DNA of 64,000 nucleotides, from NCBI RefSeq assembly GCF_036492835.1, contig NZ_AP025314.1, positions 2,108,001-2,172,000 on the forward strand, written 5' to 3'. This document shows positions 8,335-19,698 of this stretch, one piece after another. This DNA comes from Fulvitalea axinellae. Lineage in GTDB: Bacteria; Bacteroidota; Bacteroidia; Cytophagales; Cyclobacteriaceae. Each line of letters opens with the position of its first letter. Position 1 is the stretch's first letter. The position numbers and the translations under genes are program-made. The notes beneath the pieces were generated by a model. That model made no database searches, had not been told where the DNA came from, and saw only the letters and a list, made by a program, of their open reading frames with translations.

Positions 8335-9522
8335 TTACTTGGTAGCTTCGATGGCTTGGGTAATGATGTCGCAGGCTTCGCGAATCTCCTCTTCGGTAAT
8401 ATTGAGGGGAGGAGCCATGCGGAAGGAATCGTCGCAGAAAAGGAACCAATCCGAGATAACCCCCAACTCGACGGCCTTGTCGATAATGGCCTTGTTTCGT
8501 TTGAACGAATCGAACTTGACGGCCATCATCAAACCAATCTGTCTGATCTCTTCGATGTCGGGATGGGTGAGCAAACTCTTGAAGAGCTCGGCTTTGGCGT
8601 CTACGCTCTCCACAAGTTTTTCGTCCTGAATGGCCTTAAGTGTAGCCAAGGACGCCGCGCAACTTACAGGGTGCCCTCCGAATGTGGAGATATGTCCCAA
8701 AATAGGGTTGTTGCGCAGGGTGGACATAATCTCATGACTGGAAATCACGCCGCTGATGGGCATTCCGCCTCCCATGGCCTTGGCGCAGAGGAGGATGTCG
8801 GGTTGTATTCCGTAATGTTCGAAGGCCCAAAACTTGCCCGTACGGCCGAATCCGGCCTGAATCTCGTCAAGGATCAGCAATGTGCCCGTCTCGTCGCACC
8901 GTTTGCGAACCGCCGTCCAGTACTCTTGGCTGGATTGTTGCACGCCGGCCTCGCCTTGGACAGTCTCCAAGATAATGCCCGCGGTTCTCTTAGTGATGTA
9001 TTGCAAGTCCTCGATGTTGCCGTAGCGGATGTGGCGCACATCCGGCAAAAGAGGGCGGAAGTTGCGCTTCATCTTCTCGTCGCCGGTGACGGAAAGGGCG
9101 CCTTGCGTTGATCCGTGATACGAATTGAGGGCTGAGATCAGTTCCGATCTGCCCGTGAATCTTTTGGCCAGCTTCAGGGAAGCTTCGGTAGCCTCACTTC
9201 CGGAATTAAGGAAGTAAGTGACCGAAAGCGGATCCGGAAGCGTGTCGGCGAGCGCTTTGGAAAGTTGCGCGGCGGGATCCGTCACGAATTCTCCGTAACA
9301 CATCACGTGCATATGCTTTTCGGCTTGGTCCTTTACGGCCTGCGTAACGGCCGGGTGCTGGTGTCCCAAGGCGCTCACGCCGATTCCGGAGATGAGGTCG
9401 ATGTATTTTTGACCTTCGGGTCCGTACATGTACACGCCTTTTGCGTGGCTGATTTCCACAAGCATAGGGAAATCGCTAGTCTGGGCTTGGTGCTCCAGGA
9501 AAAGTTGTCTGTTGCTTATCAT
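8335..9522 (-). CDS. class III aminotransferase (aspartate aminotransferase family)
   Basis: 395-residue PLP enzyme. It has 'GQKYIDLISGIGVSALGHQHP' near the N-terminus, 'NSGSEATEASLKLAKRFTGR' (PLP phosphate site), 'ILDEIQAGFGRTGKFWAFEHYG', and the PLP lysine in 'LLCAKAMGGGMP', followed by 'HISTFGGHPVSCAA'. These are the signatures of acetylornithine/ornithine/4-aminobutyrate transaminases, but the substrate cannot be set from sequence. It starts 14 bases after the stop of the LTA-synthase-like gene and shares its strand, so an operon is likely. Confidence 0.9.
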   Translation of the reverse strand: MISNRQLFLEHQAQTSDFPMLVEISHAKGVYMYGPEGQKYIDLISGIGVSALGHQHPAVTQAVKDQAEKHMHVMCYGEFVTDPAAQLSKALADTLPDPLSVTYFLNSGSEATEASLKLAKRFTGRSELISALNSYHGSTQGALSVTGDEKMKRNFRPLLPDVRHIRYGNIEDLQYITKRTAGIILETVQGEAGVQQSSQEYWTAVRKRCDETGTLLILDEIQAGFGRTGKFWAFEHYGIQPDILLCAKAMGGGMPISGVISSHEIMSTLRNNPILGHISTFGGHPVSCAASLATLKAIQDEKLVESVDAKAELFKSLLTHPDIEEIRQIGLMMAVKFDSFKRNKAIIDKAVELGVISDWFLFCDDSFRMAPPLNITEEEIREACDIITQAIEATK

Positions 9523-9536
9523 CGGTATGCTGTATA

Positions 9537-11420
9537 TCAGTAGTCAAGGTATTGTTGGAAAACCGTCTGCAGGTAAGCTTTGGCCTTTCTCAACGATTTC
9601 TTTTCGGCTTGCTTATCCGTTCCGAATCCGGTCATAGTTACGGAGTCCATGTCCGTGCGGTAAACCATATGGCGGTCGAGGCTGTCGATCCAGCCCAAGC
9701 CGTTGTTTGAGCAGTAGTACGCGAAGCCTTCTGTCTTGGGGTCCATCAGGTTTTTACTCCATTCGAAAGGCGAGCTGTCCAAGTTCATCTGTCCGAGCAA
9801 TGTGGCCGGGACGTCGGTCTGGCAGGCTACCTTGTTTACGCGTTTTCCTTTGAACTCGTCTTTGAGCGCAGGGCCCCAGAAGAGCATCGGGATAAGTCGA
9901 GATTGCGGAACGTCGCGTTCCCAATAGCGCGGGCTGGTGTGCGAATGGTCCGCCAACATGACGAAGATGGTATTCTCATACCAATCCATGGCTTTGGCCT
10001 TGTTTACGTAATCGTAAACGCAACTGTCAGTGTACCAAGCGCCATTAAGGAAACCTTTCATATTCTCCCTCGGATCGTCTTCCCACTCAATAGCGTCCTG
10101 CACTGGCTGGTCGTAAGGGGAGTGGGTGCTTTGGGTGAAAATGGTCGAGATAAACGGCTGTTTGTAGTTTTTCTGGTCAGCGAGAACCCTACGGAACAAG
10201 TATTCGTCGTGAGCACCAAGCCGGCTCGTCTTCTCGGCGTTCGTGAAATCTTCCTCATCCACGATATTTTGCATGCCGATCGACAGCAGGAATGCCTTGA
10301 TATTTCCGAAGTTAAGTTGCCCCCCGAAGTGGAAGGAAGACGAATAACCCTGCTCATGCAGGGGGTTCAGTATCGACGGAAGCTGTTGCGCCTTACTAGG
10401 CTGGGCGCTGATAGAAGTGCGTTGTTGGGCCGGAAATCCGCTGAAGATGCTCGCCATGCCTTGTTCCGAACGCTCGGCGGAGGCGTAAAGGTGGTCAAAG
10501 AAAAGCCCTTCGTCTATCATTTGGTCAAAGCGCGGGGTGATTCCCTTGATACCGCCTTGCTCTTCGATCAAGTCTGAAGTGAAGCTTTCCAGTATCAGCA
10601 ATACCACATTGGGACGGTCGGTCTTGAGGAAGCTTACGGCGGAGTCGCCTTTTACGCTGTACACCTCTTTTACGATTTCCTTCGCCTCTTCCGGTTTATA
10701 GAACCCGTATGGGTTCTTGTTCATATACTTTTTGTTCTTAAGTATGCTGTGGATGATGTTCCAAGTAGAGTTTACGGCCAGCAGGTTAACGTTTGTATGG
10801 TTTGAGAAGTAAACGTCGCTTTGCTGGATCGGCATTTCTTGTGTGCCTCCGCGTATTCCTAGTACCGTTACCGTTGTCATCAGCAGGAAAGCGACTGCGG
10901 AAAGTAACGGTTTTGGCCTTTGGCTTTCGGGTTTTACAGGCGAATAAACCAATTTTTTGTACACCCAAAGTCCCAAAACGATTTGTCCCAATAAGATCAA
11001 CGTCACGGTAATGGCGATGCCCCAAGGCGTGATTTTCATCACTTCGGCGGGTTGTTGCAGGTACAGGAAGATCTTGTAGCTCAGTTTGCCATTCCATTCC
11101 CTGAACAGCGGAAGCTCTCCGGCCACGATTGCGGAGTTGATCGTCAACAGGATTCCTGTGAACCAGAAGGTGAACTTGCTGGTATAGTCTTTTTTGAGAA
11201 AACACTGGACTATGCCCGTAAGTAGCGGAACCGTAAGGAAATAACTGGCCATGGAAGTGTCCAGGTATACCGCTTTCTTGAATGCTGTCAGCAGTTCGTC
11301 TGAGCTGTACTTGCTATAGAAATCGAAGTTGTAAAACAGGAAAACGAGCCTGTTTGTGGCGAAAACGGCCAGCCAAAAAAGGTAGCTTCTTATTAACTGA
11401 CCGACGTATCTGATAGGCAT
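9537..11420 (-). CDS. LTA-synthase-family sulfatase-like membrane enzyme
   Basis: 627 residues. Five predicted transmembrane segments fill the first ~210 residues, then an extracytoplasmic alkaline-phosphatase-fold domain. Visible metal/active-site motifs are 'VVLLILESFTSDL', 'ASAERSEQGMASIFSGFPAQ' and 'MLADHSH'. Family members transfer phosphoglycerol or phosphoethanolamine. In Gram-negative Bacteroidota the true substrate is unknown, since lipoteichoic acid is absent. The usual nucleophile Thr in the ERT-x-x-G motif is Ser here (ERSEQG). First gene of a probable two-gene unit with the aminotransferase. Confidence 0.85.
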   Translation of the reverse strand: MPIRYVGQLIRSYLFWLAVFATNRLVFLFYNFDFYSKYSSDELLTAFKKAVYLDTSMASYFLTVPLLTGIVQCFLKKDYTSKFTFWFTGILLTINSAIVAGELPLFREWNGKLSYKIFLYLQQPAEVMKITPWGIAITVTLILLGQIVLGLWVYKKLVYSPVKPESQRPKPLLSAVAFLLMTTVTVLGIRGGTQEMPIQQSDVYFSNHTNVNLLAVNSTWNIIHSILKNKKYMNKNPYGFYKPEEAKEIVKEVYSVKGDSAVSFLKTDRPNVVLLILESFTSDLIEEQGGIKGITPRFDQMIDEGLFFDHLYASAERSEQGMASIFSGFPAQQRTSISAQPSKAQQLPSILNPLHEQGYSSSFHFGGQLNFGNIKAFLLSIGMQNIVDEEDFTNAEKTSRLGAHDEYLFRRVLADQKNYKQPFISTIFTQSTHSPYDQPVQDAIEWEDDPRENMKGFLNGAWYTDSCVYDYVNKAKAMDWYENTIFVMLADHSHTSPRYWERDVPQSRLIPMLFWGPALKDEFKGKRVNKVACQTDVPATLLGQMNLDSSPFEWSKNLMDPKTEGFAYYCSNNGLGWIDSLDRHMVYRTDMDSVTMTGFGTDKQAEKKSLRKAKAYLQTVFQQYLDY

Positions 11421-11648
11421 GGTGCTATGTTTCTGTTATGTATTGCTGGCTTGCTCCGTTCGGAAATCATGCAAAACAAGCCAAGAAGTATCAACTAAAC
11501 GGCAAATATGGGATTTTCAAATGTCATTCGGCGAATTTTTTTAATGCTGTCTGCCCTGAAGTTGGGGCTCCGGACGGCGAACAAAGCCAAAGCCTGCAAG
11601 TTTCACAGGAGAACCGAACATTCATTGGTAATGGCAAAGGAAGAAAAA

Positions 11649-12182
11649 ATGACGAAATGGGTGGTGGATCTTCACCATTCGCATATTCAGTTTAGGGTGA
11701 GGCATCTGGGAATTTCCACTGTCCGTGGGCATTTCGCTAACTTCGAAGGTTGGATAGAGGCTGAGAAAGATGATTTTGACGGGGCCAAAATAGAGTTCAG
11801 AGTAGAGGTGGACAGTCTGAAGACGGGAAGCGCCTCACGGGATCATCATTTGCTTTCCGATGAGTTTTTTCATGTGAATGAATTTCCTGAGATCAGTTTC
11901 GTGTCGGGGGAGTTCAAGAAACTCGAGAAGGACCGCTACAGAATGAAAGGCAAACTCAAGATAAAGGAAAAGGAGAAAGAAATAGAGATGGACGTCGAAT
12001 ATGGCGGAACGGTGCAGGACCCGTTGGGTACGGTGCGTTCGGGCTTCGAGCTGAAGGGTACCATTAACCGGCAGGAATACGGGCTTCAGTGGGAAGGCTT
12101 TACTGAGGCGGGAGATGTGCTTGTAAGCAACGACGTTGAGTTTGATATCAGTTTGGAATTTACGAAAGAGGAGGATCTGTAG
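11649..12182 (+). CDS. YceI-family lipid-binding-type protein
   Basis: 177 residues from ATG 11649; the start begins MTKWVVDLHHSHIQF, as YceI proteins do, and has AAAGGAAG 5 bases upstream. An ATG at 11631 would add six residues. No signal peptide, so it is probably cytoplasmic. The YceI pattern is complete: 'HSHIQFRVRHLGISTVRGHF', 'SRDHHLLSDEFFHVNEFPEISF' and 'INRQEYGL'. The fold is a beta-barrel that binds polyprenyl chains in family members. Precise role unknown. Confidence 0.88.
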   Translation: MTKWVVDLHHSHIQFRVRHLGISTVRGHFANFEGWIEAEKDDFDGAKIEFRVEVDSLKTGSASRDHHLLSDEFFHVNEFPEISFVSGEFKKLEKDRYRMKGKLKIKEKEKEIEMDVEYGGTVQDPLGTVRSGFELKGTINRQEYGLQWEGFTEAGDVLVSNDVEFDISLEFTKEEDL

Positions 12183-12209
12183 TCTTTTTCAAGACTGATT
12201 TAGTTGATG

Positions 12210-12260
12210 AGGCCTCGGGTGCCCGTCGTTTGGGCGGGGCTATTCCGAGGCCTGTTTTGT
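12210..12260 (+). terminator. intrinsic terminator after the YceI gene
   Basis: A 9-bp stem AGGCCTCGG / CCGAGGCCT with an inner GCCC/GGGC helix is followed by GTTTTGTTTG. Confidence 0.75.
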
Positions 12261-12287
12261 TTGTGGCCGAAGAGATTGTGTTTCTGA

Positions 12288-14354
<2,067 letters not shown>

Positions 14355-14370
14355 TTTTCAATAGGATATT

Positions 14371-14410
14371 TACGAAAAAAGCCCGGAAGCGATTCCGGGC
14401 TTTTTTCGTA
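14371..14410. terminator. bidirectional terminator between gyrB and the glycosyltransferase
   Basis: An 18-bp perfect stem (TACGAAAAAAGCCCGGAA and its complement) with a GCGA loop. A/T tracts on both sides make it work for both convergent genes. Confidence 0.93.
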
Positions 14411-14429
14411 ATGTACTTTTGTGTGGGCG

Positions 14430-15464
14430 TTACGATCTCTTATGCAAAACTTGTAGCAAGTTGTTTTTGTCAATGCCATAGGCGCATTTGAAGTGTCCTT
14501 CAGGACAGGCTTTGTGTCCGTGCAATCCGCAAGGTCGGCACTTCAGTTTTTCTTTTGTTTCCACTATATACGACTCGTCAGACAACGGCCCGAATCCGAA
14601 TCCGGGGATGGTTGAGCAGTAAATGGCGCATACGGGAGCGTCGACGGAAGAGCACAAATGCATAGGTGCCGAATCGTTGACATAATTCATTTTTGCGTCT
14701 TTCATCAAAGCCGCGCTTTGCAATAGGCTAAGTTCTCCGGCTAAATTGGTAATGTTCTTATTGTCGCTGACTTCGATTATGGCTTGGCATTCCTCTTTGT
14801 CGGACGGCGCTCCCAGAAGGTAAACGTTGAAATCGTTTGGAAGGGCGCCAAGTAATTCCGCCCACTTGTCTTTCGGAAACTGTTTCGTAAACCAGACCGA
14901 CGTGGGGGCCATGCAGATATATTTTCCTTGTTTGAATTTTTCTACTGCGTCAAAGTCAGATTCGGTAGGATATAGTCTTGGTTTGGCTGTTTTTTCGTCG
15001 GTGAATTCGCTTATCAGGGCGTGGTTTCTGTCCGTTTCGTGTACGGTGGTTTCGCTGTCACCCTCTTGGTAGGCGCTGATCGTGTGTTTTATCTTTTTTG
15101 AAAAAAGGAAAGACATCGGGTTTTTGTCGAACCCGACAGTGACGCCCGCCCCCGAAAAAGCGGTTATAAGGCCCGTTGTGAGAAAGCGTTGGGCATTGAA
15201 AAGTAAGTCGTACTTATTGTCTCGGATTTTGCCGATCAGCTGAAGAAAGTTTTTGTACTTTCCGTTCTTCTTGTCGAAAACAATGGTCTCCCTAATGAAA
15301 GGATGGCCCTTGAATAAACCCTCGTTTCCTTTTCTGACAAGGTAATCAATATATGCGTCGGGGTAGTGTTCGTGGAGCTTTTCCAATATGGCCGACGCCA
15401 GTATAGCGTCGCCGATAAAAGCGGTTTGCACAACCAGAATCTTGTAGGGTGCTCTGTTCTTCAT
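14430..15464 (-). CDS. family 9 glycosyltransferase (heptosyltransferase-like)
   Basis: 344 residues. It starts 'KILVVQTAFIGDAILASAILEKL', the GT9 N-terminal Rossmann pattern. A C-terminal sugar-nucleotide site follows with 'CMAPTSVWFTKQFPKDKWAEL' and 'NYVNDSAPMHLCSSVDAPVCAIY'. These are ADP-heptose:LPS heptosyltransferase features, so it likely builds the lipopolysaccharide core or another surface glycan at the inner membrane. A Cys-rich patch near the end (CRPCGLHGHKACPEGHFKC) could bind a metal; it is seen in some GT9 proteins. Single gene, convergent with gyrB. Confidence 0.9.
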   Translation of the reverse strand: MKNRAPYKILVVQTAFIGDAILASAILEKLHEHYPDAYIDYLVRKGNEGLFKGHPFIRETIVFDKKNGKYKNFLQLIGKIRDNKYDLLFNAQRFLTTGLITAFSGAGVTVGFDKNPMSFLFSKKIKHTISAYQEGDSETTVHETDRNHALISEFTDEKTAKPRLYPTESDFDAVEKFKQGKYICMAPTSVWFTKQFPKDKWAELLGALPNDFNVYLLGAPSDKEECQAIIEVSDNKNITNLAGELSLLQSAALMKDAKMNYVNDSAPMHLCSSVDAPVCAIYCSTIPGFGFGPLSDESYIVETKEKLKCRPCGLHGHKACPEGHFKCAYGIDKNNLLQVLHKRS

Positions 15465-15686
15465 ATGGACAAAGATAAGGAATAGAAACGGAGAGGCGAT
15501 ATGGTGGAATGCGAAAACCTTTTCGGAAAGACTAAGTCGGGAACAGCTTGGGCTGTGTGATTGTTGTCGGGGTGTGTGGGTAATTCTGAATAGCGCTTAA
15601 TTTTGGATGGACCTATGGCCTTAATTTGGCGCTATCCTATTATATTTGCCCTCGATTGTCTCGTACGTACACAGATTAAAGATAAA

Positions 15687-17732
15687 ATGAGCAACTCGGT
15701 GACGAACAAAGCTGCGGATAATATCCGTATCCTTTCCGCAGCTATGGTAGAACGCGCGAAATCAGGCCACCCTGGTGGTGCTATGGGCGGAGCGGACTTT
15801 GTGAATATCCTTTATACGGAATTCTTGAAGTATGACCCGAACGACCCGAAATGGATCAACCGTGACCGTTTCTTCATGGACCCGGGACATATGTCTCCAA
15901 TGTTGTACTCTGTACTTCATATGGCAGGGTTCTACAAAATGGAGGACTTGGAGAACTTCCGCCAGTGGGGAAGCCCGACTCCGGGACACCCTGAGGTTGA
16001 CTTCGACCGCGGTGTGGAAAACACTTCTGGTCCTTTGGGGCAGGGCCACACAATGGCTGTGGGCGCCGCTATCGCCGAACGTTTTTTGGCCGCGCGCTTC
16101 GGAGACTGGATGTCGCACGATATCTACGCGTTTATCTCTGACGGAGGTATCCAGGAAGAAATTGCCCAAGGCGCCGGACGTATCGCCGGACACTTGGGAT
16201 TGAGCAACTTGGTGATGTTCTACGACGCCAACGACATTCAGCTTTCTACTACGGTAGGCGAGGTGACTGGCGAGGACACGGCCGCCAAATACGAGGCATG
16301 GGGATGGAAAGTCGTTACAATTGACGGAAACGACGCCGACCAGATCCGCGAAGCCCTCAAGCAGTCGCAGGCTGAGACCGAAAAGCCTTTCCTTATCATC
16401 GGTAAGACGATTATGGGTAAAGGAGCCGTTACCGAAAGCGGCGAAAGCTTTGAGAAAATGGTTTCTACCCACGGGCAGCCATTGTCTAACGCCGGAGCGT
16501 CTTTTGCCAAAACAGTTGAAAATCTCGGTGGCGACGGAGAGAATCCTTTTCGCGTATTTGACGAGGTTAAGGACTTGTACGCTTCACGCAAAGCCGAACT
16601 CGCAGCTTATGCGGCCGACAAAAAGGCCGAACACGAAGCTTGGAGTAAAGCTAATCCTGAATTGTCGGCCAAACTTGACGGTTTCTTCTCAGGAAAAGCT
16701 CCGGAAGTGGATTACGATTTGATCGAGCAAAAGCTTGGCGTTGCTACGCGCGCGGCTTCGGCTACTGTGTTGGGCGTTTTGGCCGAGCAGGTAGAGAACA
16801 TGATCGTTTCTTCGGCCGACTTGAGCAACAGTGACAAGACTGACGCTTTCCTAAAGAAAACAAAAGCTTTGGAAAAAGGCGATTTCTCAGGAGCGTTCTT
16901 GCAGGCCGGTGTTTGTGAGCTTACTATGGCTTCAATCGCCAACGGTATGGCCCTTCATGGTGGAGTTATTCCTGCGGTAGGTACATTCTTCGTGTTCTCT
17001 GACTACATGAAGCCAGCCGTTCGTCTGTCGGCTTTGATGGAACTCCCTGTTAAATATATCTGGACACACGACGCCTTCCGCGTAGGCGAGGACGGACCTA
17101 CTCACCAGCCGGTAGAGCAGGAAGCCCAGATCCGTTTGATGGAGAAATTGAAAAACCACTCGCACAAGATGAGCCTCTTGGCGCTTCGTCCGGCCGACGC
17201 TGACGAAACAACAGTGGCTTGGAGAATGGCGATGGAAAATATCGATACTCCTTCGGCCCTTATTTTCTCTCGTCAGAACATTCAGGCTTTGCCTAGCATG
17301 AATGAGGGCGTAAGCCGTTACGAAGAGTCCAAGCAAGCCGAAAAAGGTGCTTACATCGTACAGAAGGACGCTGAGGACGTTGATTTGGTGATGGTGGCCA
17401 GTGGCTCTGAAGTCGCTACTTTGATCGCTGGCGCCGAGTTGTTGCGCAAAGACGGAGTTAAAGTACAGATCGTTTCGGCTCCTTCCGAAGGTCTTTTCCG
17501 TACTCAGGACAAAGCTTACCAGTTGGAAGTAATCCCTGCCGGCAAGCCTGTATTCGGATTGACCGCTGGACTTCCTGTTACATTGGAAGGCTTGGTAGGG
17601 CCGTTCGGTAAAGCTATCGGTCTTGATCATTTCGGATTCTCAGCTCCTGCCGGTGTGCTTGACGAGAAATTCGGATTTACCGGAGAAAACGTTTACAAGG
17701 AAGCGACAGCATTCTTGAGCGAATCGAAATAA
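15687..17732 (+). CDS. tkt: transketolase
   Basis: 681 residues from ATG 15687 (MSNSVTNKAADNIRILS). Upstream in-frame TTG 15603 and ATG 15615 give an odd hydrophobic extension and are rejected. TPP-enzyme features: 'ERAKSGHPGGAMGGADF', 'NTSGPLGQGHTMAVGAA', and the metal/TPP segment 'SDGGIQEEIAQGAG...VMFYDANDIQ', which differs from the proteobacterial 'YDDNGIS' form. Then the Pyr domain 'AVGTFFVFSDYMKPAVRLSALM' and 'THDAFRVGEDGPTHQPVEQ'. The enzyme acts in the non-oxidative pentose phosphate pathway. TATATTTG at 15641-15648 could be a -7 box, but no -33 box is correctly spaced. Confidence 0.95.
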   Translation: MSNSVTNKAADNIRILSAAMVERAKSGHPGGAMGGADFVNILYTEFLKYDPNDPKWINRDRFFMDPGHMSPMLYSVLHMAGFYKMEDLENFRQWGSPTPGHPEVDFDRGVENTSGPLGQGHTMAVGAAIAERFLAARFGDWMSHDIYAFISDGGIQEEIAQGAGRIAGHLGLSNLVMFYDANDIQLSTTVGEVTGEDTAAKYEAWGWKVVTIDGNDADQIREALKQSQAETEKPFLIIGKTIMGKGAVTESGESFEKMVSTHGQPLSNAGASFAKTVENLGGDGENPFRVFDEVKDLYASRKAELAAYAADKKAEHEAWSKANPELSAKLDGFFSGKAPEVDYDLIEQKLGVATRAASATVLGVLAEQVENMIVSSADLSNSDKTDAFLKKTKALEKGDFSGAFLQAGVCELTMASIANGMALHGGVIPAVGTFFVFSDYMKPAVRLSALMELPVKYIWTHDAFRVGEDGPTHQPVEQEAQIRLMEKLKNHSHKMSLLALRPADADETTVAWRMAMENIDTPSALIFSRQNIQALPSMNEGVSRYEESKQAEKGAYIVQKDAEDVDLVMVASGSEVATLIAGAELLRKDGVKVQIVSAPSEGLFRTQDKAYQLEVIPAGKPVFGLTAGLPVTLEGLVGPFGKAIGLDHFGFSAPAGVLDEKFGFTGENVYKEATAFLSESK

Positions 17733-17762
17733 TTCCTGCTAAATATACCGGGAACACAAAAT

Positions 17763-17797
17763 AAAAGAGACATTCTCATAGGAGTTTGTCTCTTTTT
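17763..17797 (+). terminator. intrinsic terminator after tkt
   Basis: A 10-bp stem AAAAGAGACA / TGTCTCTTTT with a 14-base loop ends in a T run. Confidence 0.88.
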
Positions 17798-17932
17798 GTA
17801 TGTAACCTAGCCAGAATTTTCCGTTAACCTTTACATTAGGGGCTCGCTCCGTTTACTGTAAATCGATTTTTTATAATATTGTCGATTTGAGTTTTATAGA
17901 ATAGTGTTGGTTTTTGGGAAATTTAGTGGTGT

Positions 17933-19387
17933 ATGCGCAGTATTCTCGTTTTTGTTTTTGTATCGGTCTGTTTTTTTGGGGCTCAAGCCCAAACTTATCC
18001 CGGGTTTAAGCACGATAACCGAAGCGGTGCTTACGGAACACTTTATCAGCCCGCGTCGTTGGTTCATTCGCCTTATCGTTACGATATCGGATTTTTGTCG
18101 GTAAGCGCTGAGGGAACAAACAATATTTATGGTATTAACAGGAAAACAGCGTTCCTGAATTTCAACTTCAATAATCTTGATGCGGAAAGGGTTAAAGCCG
18201 ACGGGCCCTTGAGGGCGTTCGTGTCTTCGGAAGTGAATGCTCTTGCGATTATGTATAAGCTAAATCCCCGTTTGGCCTTCAGTATAATGCCCAGAGTCCG
18301 AATGGCGACAAGTTTGACCGGACTTGACCCGAAGTTTTTCGAATATGCCGAAGAGGGTTTTGAGCTGACGGAAGAAAGTAACGTTTCGATGCAAGACCGG
18401 GCGAATCTCGCTTCGGCTGTTTGGAAAGAGTTTGCCATTACGTTTTCATATTTACTGAAAAACGACCGTTACAATAGGGTGTCGGTAGGTGCGGGACTGA
18501 AAGTTTTGAGCTCTGTCGGGGGAGCGTACGCACAACTGAATGAGGCCGAATTCGGACTGGATGCGGCAAACAGGGAATTTGTAGGGGATTTTTCGGGACG
18601 ATATGGAGTCTCTAAAAATCTGGAAGATCTGGATAACCTTGACGAAGCTTTTAAACAATCCGGGCAGTTGAGTTTAGGACTTGATCTTGGCATTCGCCTT
18701 GAAAAACCGCTTAAGGTCAACAGCTGTATTCCTTATCAGAAATTACAGAAGAGAATGTTCCGGCCGAGAATTGCGCCGTATAGGCTTAGGCTTGATGTTT
18801 CTTTGCTTGATTTCGGGCGATTGGCTTTTGACGGGAGTGACGGTAACGGCGAGCTGAACGGGTTGTTGATTCCGGATGGAAATCCGGTGTATATCTCGCT
18901 TGATGATAAGCTGAAGGGAGTCGATAATATTCCGGAATTGTCAGATTCGTTGGCTACCGTTTTTAATGTGGCGAAGCGTGGAGGACGATTTACGATGTCA
19001 TTGCCCACGACCTTCAATATTGGAGCGGATTGGAACCTGATGAGCGGGTTTTACGCCCACTTGGGCTTGACCCTTGACGCTTCGGCTTTGACCTTGGCCG
19101 ATTTCCGTATCAAAACCCCAATGCGTCTCACCGTTTCCCCAAGATGGGAGAGCAGTCTTTTCAGCGTTTACCTGCCTGCTACTATCGATCAGTATAGCGA
19201 TGTTACTATGGGTTTGGGTTGTAGGTTTGGTCCCGTATTTTTTGGCGTTAACGATATATTGCCGGTTTTGGCGAAAAACGAGGTTCGTTCTGAGGGCTTC
19301 TATTTTGGATTGAAGACTTTTTTCATGCCTAAGAAAGACAAAGACCCCTCCGTGATAGAATGTCCGGGGGGAAGGCTCAAAAAGTAA
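17933..19387 (+). CDS. predicted outer-membrane beta-barrel protein, DUF5723-like
   Basis: 484 residues with a clear signal peptide (residues 1-19, ending GAQAQ). The mature protein is rich in alternating amphipathic strands and Gly/aromatic pairs (for example 'NRVSVGAGLKVL', 'LSLGLDLGIRLEKPL', 'MGLGCRFGPVFFGVNDIL', 'GFYFGLKTFF'). It resembles Bacteroidota DUF5723 proteins, predicted outer-membrane barrels of unknown function. Single gene. The 311 bases that follow (19388-19698) hold no recognisable feature apart from AT-rich sequence and must contain the promoter of the complex I operon. Confidence 0.65.
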   Translation: MRSILVFVFVSVCFFGAQAQTYPGFKHDNRSGAYGTLYQPASLVHSPYRYDIGFLSVSAEGTNNIYGINRKTAFLNFNFNNLDAERVKADGPLRAFVSSEVNALAIMYKLNPRLAFSIMPRVRMATSLTGLDPKFFEYAEEGFELTEESNVSMQDRANLASAVWKEFAITFSYLLKNDRYNRVSVGAGLKVLSSVGGAYAQLNEAEFGLDAANREFVGDFSGRYGVSKNLEDLDNLDEAFKQSGQLSLGLDLGIRLEKPLKVNSCIPYQKLQKRMFRPRIAPYRLRLDVSLLDFGRLAFDGSDGNGELNGLLIPDGNPVYISLDDKLKGVDNIPELSDSLATVFNVAKRGGRFTMSLPTTFNIGADWNLMSGFYAHLGLTLDASALTLADFRIKTPMRLTVSPRWESSLFSVYLPATIDQYSDVTMGLGCRFGPVFFGVNDILPVLAKNEVRSEGFYFGLKTFFMPKKDKDPSVIECPGGRLKK

Positions 19388-19698
19388 AATTGGCCAAGAG
19401 GCATTTCTTGCGATGACTTTTGTCATAAAAAGGAAAAAATGCTCACTTCGTAAAAAACAGACTATTCTGTTGGATAAAGTGTAATCGAGGAGTAAGTTTG
19501 CCTGTCATAAGGGTACTTTTAAAGCCCTTTGGTTACGGCTGTGCGCAATGCCTTGAGCGTTAGGCTTTCGGACAAAATCGGGAAACCGGTTGTTCGCTGT
19601 TTAGCGTAATTGGGGCTTTGCGGTTATTCGGGAAAGGATATTTCCGGAAACCGGATAATGAGAGGCTCCATTAGCCGATAGACTTTAAACACGGACGA

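Noticed and set aside
9265..10577. Plus-strand frames opposite the aminotransferase and LTA-synthase-like genes
   Set aside because: Shadow frames of well-identified minus-strand genes.
15602..15648. A clear Bacteroidota -33/-7 promoter for tkt
   Set aside because: The -7-like TATATTTG is present, but the nearest TTTG motifs are 12 and 35 bases away instead of about 19-21.
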